This document shows positions 1 through 11,239 of a stretch of DNA of 64,000 nt, one piece after another. Below the pieces are notes generated by a model. That model had not been told where the DNA came from and ran no database searches. It worked only from the letters and a program-made list of their open reading frames with translations. Each line of letters begins with the position of its first letter. Position 1 is the first letter of the stretch. Location of the stretch: the NCBI GenBank assembly GCA_026214975.1, contig JAOBSW010000300.1:1-64000 (forward strand), read 5' to 3'. This stretch comes from Gentiana macrophylla (taxonomy: Eukaryota > Streptophyta > Magnoliopsida > Gentianales > Gentianaceae). Position numbers and translations under genes: made by a program.

Positions 1-1319
1 ATCAAAATCTTGGAGGTTTTTATCTACTTAATCCTAAAATTAAATAAAATAAAGATAATATAACTACGAGCCAAGAACTTCGTGGATTTAGGTAAAGATC
101 CAATTTAAAAGCATTTCTAGGATTTGAGTCACCACGGAATTACTATATGACTTACCAACAATATTTCCCAAGATACTTAATTTTACACTTATAAAGACAA
201 TTATCAAATTTTATCACAAAAATATTCATTCGAATTATTTTCGTGATTGTACCTAGACTCAAACTACACCCAGCTTCCTACGATGAAGAATGAATTTAGA
301 TCCCTTAAAGAACCATAATTTCATGCCATCTAGGTTTTTACCAAATTTTCATTCTAATAAAACCCTAGATTCAATTCTTGTCTCCTAAAGTATCAATTAA
401 GTAGTACTTTTTTCGGTCACTAATTAATCAAATAATTTCTACGTAAAATTGCGATTATTCACCCTCTCAAAGCTATTAATTTCAACAATAGAACAAGAAT
501 AGCACACAAGAATCAATTTATAAGAATCAAATTCATAAAACAAGGGAAAGATTGGGTTTTTACATCATATATTCATATCCGGTTTCTCCTAATCCTAGAA
601 ACCGATATCTACTCAATGCCCATATCAATATTCCAAGATTCAATCATAAAATTCATACTTTGACAAGAAAAATAAATAAATAGAAGAAAGGAGAAAAGAG
701 AGAGAAATAAACCACAAAGTATTGCATAAAATAATCAAACCTCAAAAAGCTTCTGCTTCTTGAATTCTTAAACCCTAGAATCCTTGTGCTTGGGGATGGG
801 AGATGATGCTGAAGAAAAGAAGGAAAAAGTCGCCTAAAACTTCATGAATCGCGTGAATGATGATTTTTGCAATTTAAGGAAATTATTTTTTTGATAAATA
901 TGAATTTTCCTTAATTTAAATTGTGTAATTTATCTCCTAAAATAAAATTCCTAGAAAATAGGACTAATATGGCGTGTAAATCCATCCAAATTTGCGCCAT
1001 CAACATGAAAATCACGTTGGAATTTGTGTCAACCAATCAGAACATTTCGTTGGCCTGTAGAAAATCTGGATAGTTTCTGCATTTTTTCACACCCTGTTCC
1101 ATTCTTCCACACCTGGGTGTGATTCTTCTTGCCTTCATGATTTTGACTTCTTTTAGCTCGCTTTCATTGCCTTTTATGCTCGGATTCATCATATCTCGCA
1201 AAATATCAAAGCCACAAAGCAGAATCTAGTCCAAAAGGTAATTTATCATACTAAAATCACAAAATAGGCATTGAAATAGGCCAAAATGATCCAAGAATAA
1301 CCACATATGGTGGACTTAT
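1..1319 (-). mobile_element. Gypsy-type LTR (element J), minus-oriented, left end outside window
   Basis: On the minus strand the sequence begins TGATAAGTCCACC at 1319 and runs to the window edge with no coding capacity. It is AT-rich and leader-like, with T-rich stretches and GGGTTT-type motifs, as in a long plant LTR. The base after 1319 falls inside a recognisable RNase H reading frame of element X, so J is an insertion into X. The other end and the target duplication (expected to start AATGC) lie off the window. It could be a solo LTR or one LTR of a full element. Family assignment is inferred from general appearance only. Confidence 0.55.
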
Positions 1320-1326
1320 CAAATGC

Positions 1327-2190
1327 TCTCAGCTTTTAAAGACCTTAAAGAATACTTGTCAAGCCCGCCGTTGTTAACCAAAACCCAAAACTGTAGGGAT
1401 ATTTTGTTTTTGTATTTGGCAACCTCAGATAGGCCGAGTCGCAAAGATTTGTAAAAGAAGAGGAGGGCTCGCAGGCCGCTTTTTTATGTTTCCAAGGCTC
1501 TAAGCCCCGTAGAAAGTCGTTATTTTAATATTGAAAAGTTAGCTTATTGTGTTGTTATAGCTGCCCGCAAATTAAGGGCTTACTTCTCATCAAGACACCA
1601 TCGTAGTCCTATCGAATACATCGCTAAGACATGTGTTCTTCATAAACCAGACTTGTCCGGTCGATCGCCCGTGGGCTATCGAACTTACTGCATTCGACAT
1701 CCGTTATGAGCCTCGAAGGCTATAAAAGCCTGTGCTCTCCTGTGATTTCATAGTAGAAACAAGCTTCAATGAAGAAACAACGGAGCGTGTTTGCCCCAAA
1801 TGCAACTAAGATAAGGTAGCCACAGAGGACGAGCCTTTAGGCCAAGTCACCGCTGGCAACTCTACGTCGATGGGCCGCCAACCACAAAGGGTGCGGCGTA
1901 GGATAATCCTGTTAGAGCCGGGCACATCAGAGGAAATCGAGCGTGCTCGAGATTCGATTTCACCGCCTAATAACCAGCAGAGTATGAGGCCATTATCGCT
2001 GGTTTAAAGCTCGCCAAAGCCATGAAAGTCTAAAATATACAGTGTATTTGGCGACTCACGCTTGGTTGTGAATCAAATCAATGGCTCTTTCGGCATTCAT
2101 TGCGTAAATATTACAAAGGTATATCAACCTCACAAAACTCAAAGCAAACAGATATTGCCGCTCAAAACATCCCCGAGAGGATAATCATAG
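1327..2190 (+). pseudogene. X pol: end of RT plus two RNase H domains, degenerate
   Basis: Conceptual reading in shifting frames gives AFKDLKEYLSSPPLLTK and an FYVSKAL-like segment, then EKLAYCVVIAARKLRAYF. This is the RNase H that follows Gypsy RT. Further on come AIKACALADFIVE, LYVDG, AEYEAIIAGLKLAKAMKV and GDSRLVVNQINGSFG, which match the second, plant-type (archaeal-like) RNase H found in Tat elements. Two RNase H domains in tandem are diagnostic for that lineage. Stops and indels occur every few tens of codons, so this is a pseudogene. RT catalytic motifs are not present in the window. Confidence 0.75.
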
Positions 2191-2219
2191 GCGCACTATT
2201 TATCCAAATTGACCAATGA

Positions 2220-3290
2220 AGATGCGCTGCGGCGATCCTAGCATCATGGTCGAGCATCTCTTTGAGCCCGCCATTTCTCAAGTCGAGGCCATGGACTTCC
2301 AACCCAGAATACTTGTTGGGTCGACATCATGAAATCTTACATTGAGCTGGGAGCTTCCAGTTGATCCGTATGGCGGTTAAGGCCTTGGTAAAAGTGGTCG
2401 CAAGATATATGATTATGGACGATGTGCTTTACCATCATTCATTCTCAAAACCCTTCGCGATGCGGCGACCTGAGAGGTAACGGGCATTCTAATGTAACTA
2501 CACGAGGAATGTGCGCGCCATCCCGCCAATCGAATGCTAGCACGTAAAGTACTCTAGCCGGATACTATTGGCCGAATTAGCGTAAGACGCCAAAGCATAT
2601 ACCTGCATGTGATGTTTGCCGAGGTTCGCCAAGATCCCCAGGCTACCTCAATCGAACAAAGCATAGTGGTAGCGGCCTGGCCCTTCGACATGTGGGCAAT
2701 GACCTCATCGGACCTTTGAGGAAGGGTCGCCGGGATGCGAGTATGTGGTCGCCGCAGCGGGATTATTTTACTAAATGGGTCGAGGCTAAGGCCTTGGTAA
2801 AACCAACACCAGGATATAACATATACTTTTTGCTCGATCAAATATGGACAAGATTCGAGTTCCAAGAGTTGTGGTTTCCGATCACGGACCTCAATTCGTA
2901 GACGACCGACAAATTTTGTGAAGAAAACAATGTTAAACATTGGCAATCATCCGTGTTACCCACAAGGAAATGGGCAAGTTTAAAATGCCAACAAACAGTC
3001 CTAAGTGTACTAAAGAAGAGCCTGGTGAGAAAGGTGTCACCGGGCCGGATCACCTTCCGCGGCTCTATTGGCACTCAGGACGCCGCTAAAAATCACAACG
3101 CAGGGAAACTCCTTTGCCTTAACTTATGGATCCGAGGCTATGGCGCCAGTGGAAATGGCCTTACCAAGCCCTAGGGTCATTTTTTATAACGAGATCAATA
3201 ATACCGCGCACGTAAACTCGAGCTTGATCTAGTAGAGAGCGGCGCATCCAGGCATACACCGCTTAGTCAATTATAAACAAAGCGGCGAAG
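2220..3290 (+). pseudogene. X pol: integrase, degenerate
   Basis: Readable blocks are ARYMIMDDVLYHHSFSKPF, GYYWP, PACDVC (end of the HHCC zinc finger), GNDLIGPLRKGRRDA (around the first catalytic Asp, normally MDLIGPLPKG), DYFTKWVEAKAL, a VVSDHGPQFVDD-like block (second Asp) and the WAYRTTPR-to-TPFSL region, here ETPFALTYGSEAMAPVEM. The order and spacing are those of a Tat-lineage integrase. Frames change at several points, and the glutamate region is hard to read. It continues directly from the RNase H remnant upstream. The function when intact would be insertion of element cDNA in the nucleus. Confidence 0.75.
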
Positions 3291-5059
3291 CGCCATCACG
3301 ACAAACGATTCGCGGGCATCACTCGCCGTGGGAGATTATGTTTCATAAAGAGACAAGCCACCGCCACGAGGGCAAGAAAGGAAAACTATCGGAAAACTCG
3401 GGAAGGACCGCAGAGGATCGCCGGATAGTCAAAAAGGAACTTACGATTATGACAACCAAGGTCGCGAGTACAACCGACCCGCATGCGGACAATCCAAAAA
3501 ATATTATATGTAAAGCGATGTATGCCCGCTGCATTTAACAGGCATATGGAAAGGGAAATCAAATAAAAGAGTCATCTTCGCTTATTAAGAAATACAATTG
3601 TTTCAAAGAAATCTGCGCCTACCATGCTTTGCGATCTCAAAAAAAAAAAAAAAAAAAAAAAACGGGTTACACTCTATCTAACGAGTGTACCTATAACGAT
3701 CCGTTGAATGCTTCGCACCTCGCTAAGTCGCATAGCTTCGTTATTAATGAAGCAAAAGGGAAGCGACGATGTCGGTCCATAGAAACCGCAAAATTAACCG
3801 CCTCCCGATGAATCAAGATCCCCAATCAATATCAACGCGATGATCGTGAATAGCGTGCAAAAGCAAAGCTTCGCTTCACTAATGTACCTCGTTATCCGTG
3901 GACAAGAGGGCGCGCGAAGTTGATGAACCTTTTCCACTCACGATTGCCGCGAGAAAGATCGACGCAGTCCCAAAGACACGAGGTCGCCATAATCGTGAAA
4001 GAGCTCACGAAGGGCTCGCCGCAAGCAAGATTGTCTACTTGACTCATCGGCAAGGTTCCAAGCGAGCTCATAACGGGATAAGGGTCGATAGCTGGTATAC
4101 CAGTGGCACCATTGATGGATTCCGAGTAAAATGACCGCGACGCCATGAAGGGTAATGTACCTGGCAATCCCCTCGTAAGCAACTTCGACAAGATGGAATA
4201 GAACTCCTCACTATTGAAAGATTGGGAAGTATTGACGAAGGTGGTGCAACAAAATCGCCCACCCGTAAAAACGACTGCAGAAGAGAACCGCCACCTCGAC
4301 CTTGCTCGATTTAAACCCCTCTCCTTCGCAGCTCAACCCACTCAAAAATAGCAGTAAATGATCTTTAGCAACGTCGAGGCAAGAAAGAAGAAAGGGATAC
4401 ATCATTTAATAGACGAGCTTTCAATTTCCGAACCCGGCCGCTTTTTCCCGGGTGAGACATAGCGAAAGTGGTGGGGGATAAAACAATAAAGAGGATAATG
4501 AACAAATTGCGTAAGAAAGAAAGCAAATTCAAAGATAAGGCAAGAGGCGTAATGAGTTCCAAGGTACTCCTTTTTTTTATACTAAAAGGAGGATATAACC
4601 AAGGCAAAGCAGAACGCTGCACTATAAAGAGACCAAATTTATGGCTACAGCTACACACCCGACACCTATTTATTGTGGGTCATAACTCGCGCTAATGACA
4701 CGGTCAAAGGTCGCCCGAGAGGCTAAATTTCGACAACACCGCTTCATAGGCCGCGGAAATCTTGACAATTGACACCGTGATAGCGACCATGGTTAGACAA
4801 GACGACGACGCTTCGTGACCGTGATACTCCAACAAATTATGTAAAAGACCTCAGACAAATCAAGAGGACCGTGATACAGAGGATAAAGTAATGCCTATCA
4901 CAGCCTCGCTTAAAGACCGCCAGATAGTCAACACAAATCGTGGACGGAAAAAAATCAAATCTTATAAATAGAAAATGCAGAGAGTAAATTGTCAAGATAT
5001 TACAACTCAAAATTCGTGCAAATCACAAAGATAAATAGTCAAGGTTACAAGTCAAATTT
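3291..5059 (+). other. X spacer between pol and the antisense ORF
   Basis: No reading frame here shows recognisable domain content. The stretch includes an uninterrupted run of 24 A at 3639-3662 and is otherwise rich in CG-containing hexamers like the rest of X. Short open frames on both strands look like chance products. The position between integrase and the antisense gene fits the spacer known from Tat elements. Confidence 0.5.
3639..3662. repeat. Poly(A) homopolymer run, 24 nt
   Basis: An uninterrupted A run lies in the X spacer. No LINE or SINE body is recognisable upstream and no target duplication was found, so I treat it as a simple repeat and not a retroposon tail. Confidence 0.8.
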
Positions 5060-8021
5060 TTAAAGGGCTCGCAGAAAATCCAAAAATCTAGAGATCATGA
5101 GGGGTAGGTGGGTGTCGATGAACTCATCGCCTTGCTTAGAGGACGGCGGCTTCTTCAACGCCTCAAAGTTCACAGGATTAACAGGAGCAGATCTCAAACA
5201 GCTCGCCACGACTAAGATGTTCACCAGACGAGGTAATAAGCTCATTGGTATAGTGGAATCTCCGGTGAAAAACCACTAAATCAGATGACCTTGGTGCGAT
5301 TCACCCACCGCAAAGATATCTTCCAGAGTAATGTGCTCTCTCGCCTCGGTCACCTAGATGCAATGAGCTAAGTGACTAAAACCCCGATCAAAGCTATGCT
5401 CCATGAGGTCAAGGAAGTCATCTCAATTTTGTAGGCGGCGACGGCCCTGCACTTGGCCTCTCAACGGCCTCGGCGCTTTCTTCACAGCCTTCCTCTGCAG
5501 CTCCTTCAGCAGCTTCTTCAAAGAGCTTTCTCAAGCAGCCTCTTTAGCAATCAGATCCGCCAATGAGCTTACCCCTCAACTTAGCGATCTCCTCCCCGCG
5601 CCTCGCAAAATCCTTGGTCAAAGTGGAAACTTTCTCATTGATTTTCAGATCCGCTTTAGAGTGCTCCTCCAAGATTGATCTCATCTTTTCCACATCGCCA
5701 CCACAAGTGCCTAGCTTTCTTTTCGGCAAGAACTTGCCTGGTCACGCTCTTAGCTGCGCCATTACCTTTATCATCTCTCGCCGCGGCTCACGCCTCGAGC
5801 ACCCTATTCAAACGAGCGCCGAGCTGGGAAAAGCAAGGGGAGTTGGCCAAAAACAAAAATAAATTAAAAAAACAAAAATAAATAAAAAAAAGAAAAAGAA
5901 AATTGAAGAAGAGAAGAAAGAGGTGGTCTTACCATGTAAGCAAGAATCCTAAATCGCCGCCAAATCTCTCGATTTTGGCGATCTCATCTTGAGACGGAGT
6001 ATTATCTTGAGCCGCAAAGCTGGCTAGTATGCCCACCAATCTCCACTTGAACATGATCAGATAGTCAAAAGGAATCGCCCAAGAGGAATCACATCAAGAA
6101 TTGCTTCACCAACCCGGCGAGATTTGGATAGGTCAAGATCCTGGTAAAGCTCGGATCCAACCAAAGCGGCCTCTTTCCCTGCAGTAACCTCGAGGCAAGG
6201 TTTTTTGTGGCAAGAACTCGCATGGCGCTCTTTCCACCGGAGCTTCAACCTCTTCAAGATGCACCGGCCGTGAGCTGGCCGCTTGGGTGGGCGATCATTC
6301 TTCGCCTTCTCTCGTTGAGGTCGCGACGACGCGGCGACTTTAGCAGTGGGGATGAGTCTTTTTGAGGCACCACCGACCTAGGCTCGCAACAAGGGGTAGG
6401 AAGTCGCAACAAGGGCGTAAGAGGTCGCAGCCTGGTTGTATGTCTCGGCGACAACCGAGGCATCCACAGCTCGGGGCACTTTCCCTAGAGCTTTCTTCAG
6501 CTCTCCCGCCGAGCATTGGCTGCCTTGGCTGCCTCTCGCTGCTTGTTTCTTTGAGCCTCGCGAGCATTTGGATCCATACCTACAAAAGGAAAGCGGTTTA
6601 GAACCCAACAAAACAAAATGAACATATACAAATAAATACAAGTGGACAAAGAAAGTTACAAAGCGCCTAAGTAAAGGATCGCCCCACATTCGGACACTCG
6701 GAGGGAAAACATTTGTTGATATAGCAATCCCCAATCCAATCCGGATCGCAACTCAGACCCATTCGTACTCAAGGGCACGGCATTCTCTACCTACTAGGCC
6801 CGCCATACATACAAAAGGCTCGGCCAGTCAAGAAGTTCAACCTGTGCAACATTTCTCCGAGATGGCGCCGCCCCATCCGATCGAATTAAAGTCATCATCC
6901 CCTTTACATAGCGCCGCCACTCACTGTGGGGTCAAGGATTAAAAGCGTGGATTTGCCTCCGCGACTCCCTCGCTCGGGAAAAGGCCAACCTACCTTCGAC
7001 TCGATTTTCAGCACCCGCCGCCCCATTTGTGAAACTTATTGGGAAGCGGGAATAGTAGGCGGGAGTCTTCATCCTCGTGAGATTTGTCCAGAACAATCGT
7101 CCCACGTAAGAGATAAAATTGCCCCAAGAAAGTTAACGCCGGTTCAATCTTCGTAATCCGCACATAATCGGAAAGCCATCAATGGATAATAGCCCCGACG
7201 GCAAAATCGTAAGGAAGCACTGTGATCTCCTCGCAGATCTTCACAAAGAAAGGATCGAAAGGCGGTCTCGCACTGCATGCAAATGATGGAAGTGGAGGAT
7301 AAGGGTGTCCTCGGAGCGGCGCGCACATACGTAATCCTTGTGATCCCCGGGCTTAAATTTGTCGGGCCTCTTCTCATAATCGAAAAAAGAAAACCGATAC
7401 ACCCCGGTGTCGATTCCAAATATACGATTTATGGTCCTATTGAGATCGCCGCCTTACACAACGGGACCATTTCTTCTCAACATCCTTCTCATACGCCGCC
7501 ATGGTCCCAAACTCCCGTGATAGCTTCGTGGATTGTTAGGTCGAGAGTTCTTCGGCCGGGTGGCGCCGCGCGGCTTCACCGATCGTCATGGTTTGGCTCG
7601 CAATTTTCTTCTTCTTTCGCTTTTATGGCACCCATATATCCTTCCGAGGCAATTCAGCATTTTCATCCTCACCGACCCCATTAACTCATGAATCGCGCGC
7701 GCCCGAACATAAGCTTTGTCGTGGTCGGAGCGCCGCTAGTACTTGGGACCGCAGCTTTGTCCTTCACCGGGACGCGATTTTTTCAGCCCGTGAATGGGGC
7801 TTGGAGATTTTTGAGCCCGCGACTTTCTTTTAAGGCCTCTCTACGCGCGGATTTCTGGCAGAGATAAAGGCCTCCAACTCAAAAGGGTCGGCATCCATAG
7901 TAGCGACCTCATCGCCAGTGAATCTCGCCAACACTGCGCGAGTACTTTCCACTTCCACCTCGCCCAAAGAGATCGCCGATCGAGGCCGCAGATAATGTGG
8001 GGTCATCTCAAAGATAATCAT
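5060..8021 (-). pseudogene. Antisense additional ORF of Tat element X (gypsy-type transposon / coiled-coil protein), broken
   Basis: The minus strand holds a decayed long ORF. Its start region (8021 leftwards) reads MIIFEMTPHYLRPRSAISL and continues with an acidic stretch. Around 7300-7140 one frame reads PFDPFFVKICEEITVLPYDF, which resembles the plant family annotated as putative gypsy-type transposon (Transposase_28-like). This resemblance is from memory of the family, not a search. Around 5730-5540 a Lys/Glu-rich heptad region (MRSILEEHSKADLKINEKVS, then EIAKLRGKL) is a clear coiled coil. Further down are Ala/Glu-rich stretches. Many stops and shifts are present. Its orientation opposite to pol, its place between integrase and the tandem array, and the TATA box upstream all match the antisense ORFs described for Grande and Retand. 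Function is unknown. Confidence 0.6.
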
Positions 8022-8304
8022 AAATCTCCCTTCCCGTAATCATCGCGTAATAATCATCCTCGACATCCCGCAAAAACAAGGGAGGAAAAAGGTGGAGCTT
8101 TCTGACTGGTATAATAATAAATTAGCCCAGAAGGTGATCGCACTCCACTTCAATGCCGCCTCCTCCGCTTTTGCAAAGAGATCGCAAATAAAATTACAAA
8201 GGAAAGCAGGAGCGGGTGAAACCCCAATTTTCCCAGAAAGCTATAATCTCTCCTCAGAAAACCCCCATTATTAATCGTAAACAAATCGAGGTTGCATCCC
8301 GCTG

Positions 8305-8385
8305 TAAAGAAAGATGAAAATGATGCCTATGGAAAAATAACGCAGGGATGGATGAATAAAAGAGTTAAAAGAGAGGAATTCTTAC
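8305..8385 (-). other. Possible short leader intron of the antisense gene
   Basis: On the minus strand a GGTAAGAATT donor-like site (GTAAG at 8385-8381) is followed about 80 bp later by TTTCTTTACAG, a pyrimidine-rich acceptor. Both lie between the TATA box and the first long reading frame. Short introns in the leader are common in plant genes. The splice sites are inferred by eye only. Confidence 0.3.
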
Positions 8386-8600
8386 CCAATTTGCTGAGGA
8401 AAAGAGGAAATCCGCGTGAAGACTGGGAAATGCTCAAGAAAGTGGCCGGAATCTTCAAAAGAACCACCTTGAAATCCTAAAACCATCAAAGAAACGCCAC
8501 TGAACCTTCAAAGTTCGCCAAGAAACCTTAAGAATTCGATCGATAAACAAATGAAGGAAATAAGGAATGCTAAAAGTGTGAGGAGGTTGAGGGGTGAAAG

Positions 8601-8612
8601 CCTTATATAGGC
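8601..8612 (-). promoter_or_regulatory. TATA box of the X antisense gene
   Basis: The minus strand reads GCCTATATAAGG, a textbook plant TATA box. It is followed by a pyrimidine-rich leader and, about 580 bp later, the antisense ORF. It lies between the ORF and the tandem array, where a separate promoter for the antisense transcript would have to be. Confidence 0.55.
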
Positions 8613-8812
8613 AAGGGGCCACGATCAAACGGTTGGGAACCCTTCATCCGACGGTTCGATTGGGGCGGCAAGCTATCGGGCCAAATTGGCGGGCGCCCCA
8701 TCATCAGCCACGCAACCGCTTAGGCAGCTGCAAAGGCGCCGATTACTCAGCCAGAATCGGTACTGAGGATCGACGCCACCACGATTGACGATCTCGCCCC
8801 ACCAAATCGACC

Positions 8813-9475
8813 TAAAGTTGCTTTAAGGTCGCTTTTGCTTTAAAAGCACGGCCCTTAGTGAACAAGTCGTGACGACGAGGTCGCAAAATCGACTCCAGAG
8901 TTGCTTCAAGGCCGCGATGCTTTGAAAGCACGGCCCTTAGTGAACAAGTCGCATCGACGACAAGGTCGCAAAACAGCCCAAAGTTGCTTCAAGGCCGCGA
9001 TGCTTTGAAAGCACGGCCCTTAGTGAACAAGTCGATCGACGACAAGGTCGCAAAAACAGCCCAGAGTTGCTTCAAGGCCGATGCTTTAAAAGCACGGCCC
9101 TTAGTGAACAAGTCGATCGACGAGGTCGCAAAACTGACCCAGAGTTACTTCAAGGCCGCGATGCTTTGAAAGCACGCCCTTAGTGAACAAGTCGCATCGC
9201 ACGACAAGGTCGCAAAACAGCCCAGAGTTGCTTCAAGGCCGCATGCTTTGAAAGCACGGCCCTTAGTGAACAAGTCGATCGATTTACAAGGTCGCAAAAT
9301 CGACCCGCAGTTACTTCAAAGGCCGTGATGCTTTGAAAGCACGGCCCTTAGTGAACAAGTCGCATCGCATTTACAAGGTCGCAAAAAACAGCCCAGAGTT
9401 GCTTCAAGGCCGCGATGCTTTGAAAGCACGGCCCTTAGTGAACAAGTCACATCCAAGACGAGGTCATAAAAGGTG
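8813..9475. repeat. 84-bp tandem array in the X 3' region, about 8 copies
   Basis: Units of about 84 bp follow each other with small indels. Each contains GTTGCTTCAAGGCCG, the dyad TGCTTTGAAAGCA, CGGCCCTTAGTGAACAAGTC and a GACGACAAGGTCGCAAAA-like segment. Copies begin near 8814, 8898, 8978, 9064, 9138, 9223, 9308 and 9395. Tandem repeats in the 3' UTR are known for Tat-lineage elements and can seed satellites. The internal 6-bp hairpin stem recurs in every unit. Unit-to-unit differences are mostly 1-4 bp gains or losses around the GTCG(CATC)GACGA segment. Confidence 0.9.
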
Positions 9476-9525
9476 TTGATAATTACTCCATCCTTCATAT
9501 CCTCGTGGAATATCATTAAAGCACG

Positions 9526-9538
9526 GAGTAGGGGCCAT
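9526..9538 (+). promoter_or_regulatory. Candidate polypurine tract of X
   Basis: GAGTAGGGGCCAT lies immediately upstream of the TGATG that starts the 3' LTR, the expected site of plus-strand priming. It is a short, imperfect purine tract, so the exact primer is uncertain. Confidence 0.4.
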
Positions 9539-10071
9539 TGATGGGTATAAATAATTCCACCACCTCAACAAGTGGGAGACAACCGCATGATCCTAATATA
9601 TCGCGCAAAGAGGGCGTGCCATCGTGGTCTCACCTCACCGCGACCAAAGCATTTGCGGCCCTGTGCAAGTGCAACAGATCCCGTGGATCTCATCCAGCAA
9701 GTCAAGAAGGGGCGCCAAGGGGACGAGGTAGGAAAAGGCTTGCTTCATGCACCTCGCAGAGAGATGGCCGGTTGATCCAGATCTTTTCCCCACTTGTATC
9801 TTAGATATTTCGTCTTACTTAATATCTAAGTTAAACCTAGCTGTTAGTAAAATGTCTAATAGATTACTTATTCCCTAAGTTACCCACCTCTATAAAAGGT
9901 GTGGTCATTGTAAACTAGAAGAGGATGAAATATACACTACACTTGCAAGCCAAAGCTCTGTCCATTTTTATTCCTCCATACCGCCACCCGCCGGAGTATC
10001 ACACCACCTTAATACAGCCAGATATCCACCGTCTATACACCGCAAGGACACCTGTGACGATTTATACATCA
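9539..10071 (+). mobile_element. 3' LTR of Tat element X (533 bp)
   Basis: It starts TGATG and ends CATCA, so the termini are inverted repeats with TG...CA. It contains a plus-strand TATA box (TATAAAAGG, 9891-9899) followed by a short leader, as in other Tat LTRs. It lies directly after the tandem array and a purine tract. The right border is set by the start of homology to Copia element A just after 10071. The 5' LTR is off-window, so the ends are not confirmed by LTR-LTR comparison. Confidence 0.65.
9891..9899 (+). promoter_or_regulatory. TATA box in the X LTR
   Basis: TATAAAAGG is preceded by CTC and followed about 30 bp later by a CATTGTAAACTAGAAGAG leader. It is the likely Pol II promoter of the element. 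Confidence 0.6.
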
Positions 10072-11237
10072 TGAAGTAGGGATCCAATGATTCCTCTATA
10101 CATTTTCTGATCAACATCTTTTCCTGCTTCATCTTTTCCAAGAATGACTCTTGCACACACTGGTGTATCTACTGTGCCACTTGTGTCCATACCATACTTG
10201 TGTATCAAGTCTTTTGTGTACTTGGATTGACTAATGAAAATACCATCCTTCATTTGCTTCACTTGAAGCCCAAGAAAATAATTTAATTCTCCCATCATGC
10301 TCATCTGAAATTTGCTCTTCACTAGGTTTGCAAATTTCTCACACGGCTTTTCATCCTCTGATCCAAAGATGCTGTCATCAACATAGATTTGTACTAGCAA
10401 TGTACTTGTTCCTTCCTCTAATTTGAATAGAGTCTTATCTATAGTTCCTTTGTTGGATCCATTCTTGATCAGAAATTGTGATAGTGTTTCATACCAAGCT
10501 CTAGATGCCTGTTTGAGTCCATAAAGAGCCTTCTTGTGCTTGTATACTTTATCTTCTTTTCCTTTGAGTTAAAAACTAGGGGGTTGTTCCACATATACTT
10601 CTTCTTCCAAAAGTCCATTCAGAAATGCACTCTTGACATCCATTTGATAGACTATGAAGTCTTTGTATGCAGCAAAGGATAGAAAGTGTCTGATTGCTTC
10701 CAATCTTGCTACTGGTGCAAATGTCTCATCATAATCTATTCCTTCTGCTTGAGGGTAACCTTTTGCAACTAGCCTTGTTTTATTTCTGACAACTGTTCCT
10801 TGCTCATCCATCTTGTTTCTGAATACCCATTTTGTTCCAATGATTTTGGTTGTGTATGGTCTGTCAACAAGTTCCCAGACTTCATTTCTTTCAAATTCAT
10901 TTAGTTCCTCTTGCATGGCTGTAATCCAGTCTGCATCTTGAATTGCATCATCTATTGTCCTAGGTTCCACTTGTGATAGAAAACATGTTAGCCTATGATC
11001 CAGTTGTCTTCTGGTTCTAACTCCTGTGTGAATGTCTCCAATGACTTGATCTTCAGGATGATATCTTAGCCAATTTAGGTCAGGTTGAAGTTGTTCTTCA
11101 CTTGGTGCTTCTACACCTTCAAAGTTGTGCATGAGCTTCAAGTTCTGGTGCTTCTTCTGTTGTATTGACTTGTGGCTCATCTTGATTTCCAAATTATGAT
11201 TCAGAATGGTAGCTGGTACGGTTGTATTCATATACAC
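10072..11237 (-). pseudogene. A pol: reverse transcriptase, truncated by insertion of X
   Basis: One frame (11237-10569) reads through [49 protein letters not shown] and [12 protein letters not shown] to YVEQPPSF and then hits a stop. A second frame (10400-10066) holds the catalytic box QIYVDDSIFGSED (YVDD intact), GELNYFLGLQVKQM and SKYTKDLI, and ends at YRGIIGSLL. Beyond that the sequence stops matching Copia RT and joins the end of the X LTR. RNase H is missing from the window. Confidence 0.85.
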
Positions 11238-11239
11238 TT

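Larger units (their letters stand above)
1320..10071 (+). mobile_element. Tat-lineage Ty3/Gypsy retrotransposon X, 5' part missing
   Basis: From left to right there is a plus-strand remnant of RNase H and integrase, a spacer, an antisense coiled-coil ORF with its own promoter, an 84-bp tandem array and a 3' LTR. This order (pol, antisense additional ORF, variable tandem-repeat 3' UTR, LTR) is the known architecture of some Tat-lineage elements such as Grande and Retand. The 5' LTR, gag, protease and most of RT are off-window or removed by J. The right border lies in the reverse transcriptase gene of Copia element A: the LTR ends CATCA at 10071 and A-homologous sequence starts within the next bases, with predicted target duplication TGAAG at 10072-10076. 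Confidence 0.75.

Noticed and set aside
3639..3662. Poly(A) run as the tail of a LINE or SINE
   Set aside because: No LINE/SINE body, Pol III boxes or target duplication found around it.
8650..8672. GGTTCGATTGG as a Pol III B box of a tRNA gene
   Set aside because: No A box or cloverleaf can be formed around it.
8984..9169. 61-codon ORF with repeated KARPLVNKSID
   Set aside because: A by-product of the 84-bp tandem array.
8813..9475. Regular repeats resembling a CRISPR array
   Set aside because: Repeat units are contiguous tandem copies without unique spacers, and the context is a plant retrotransposon.
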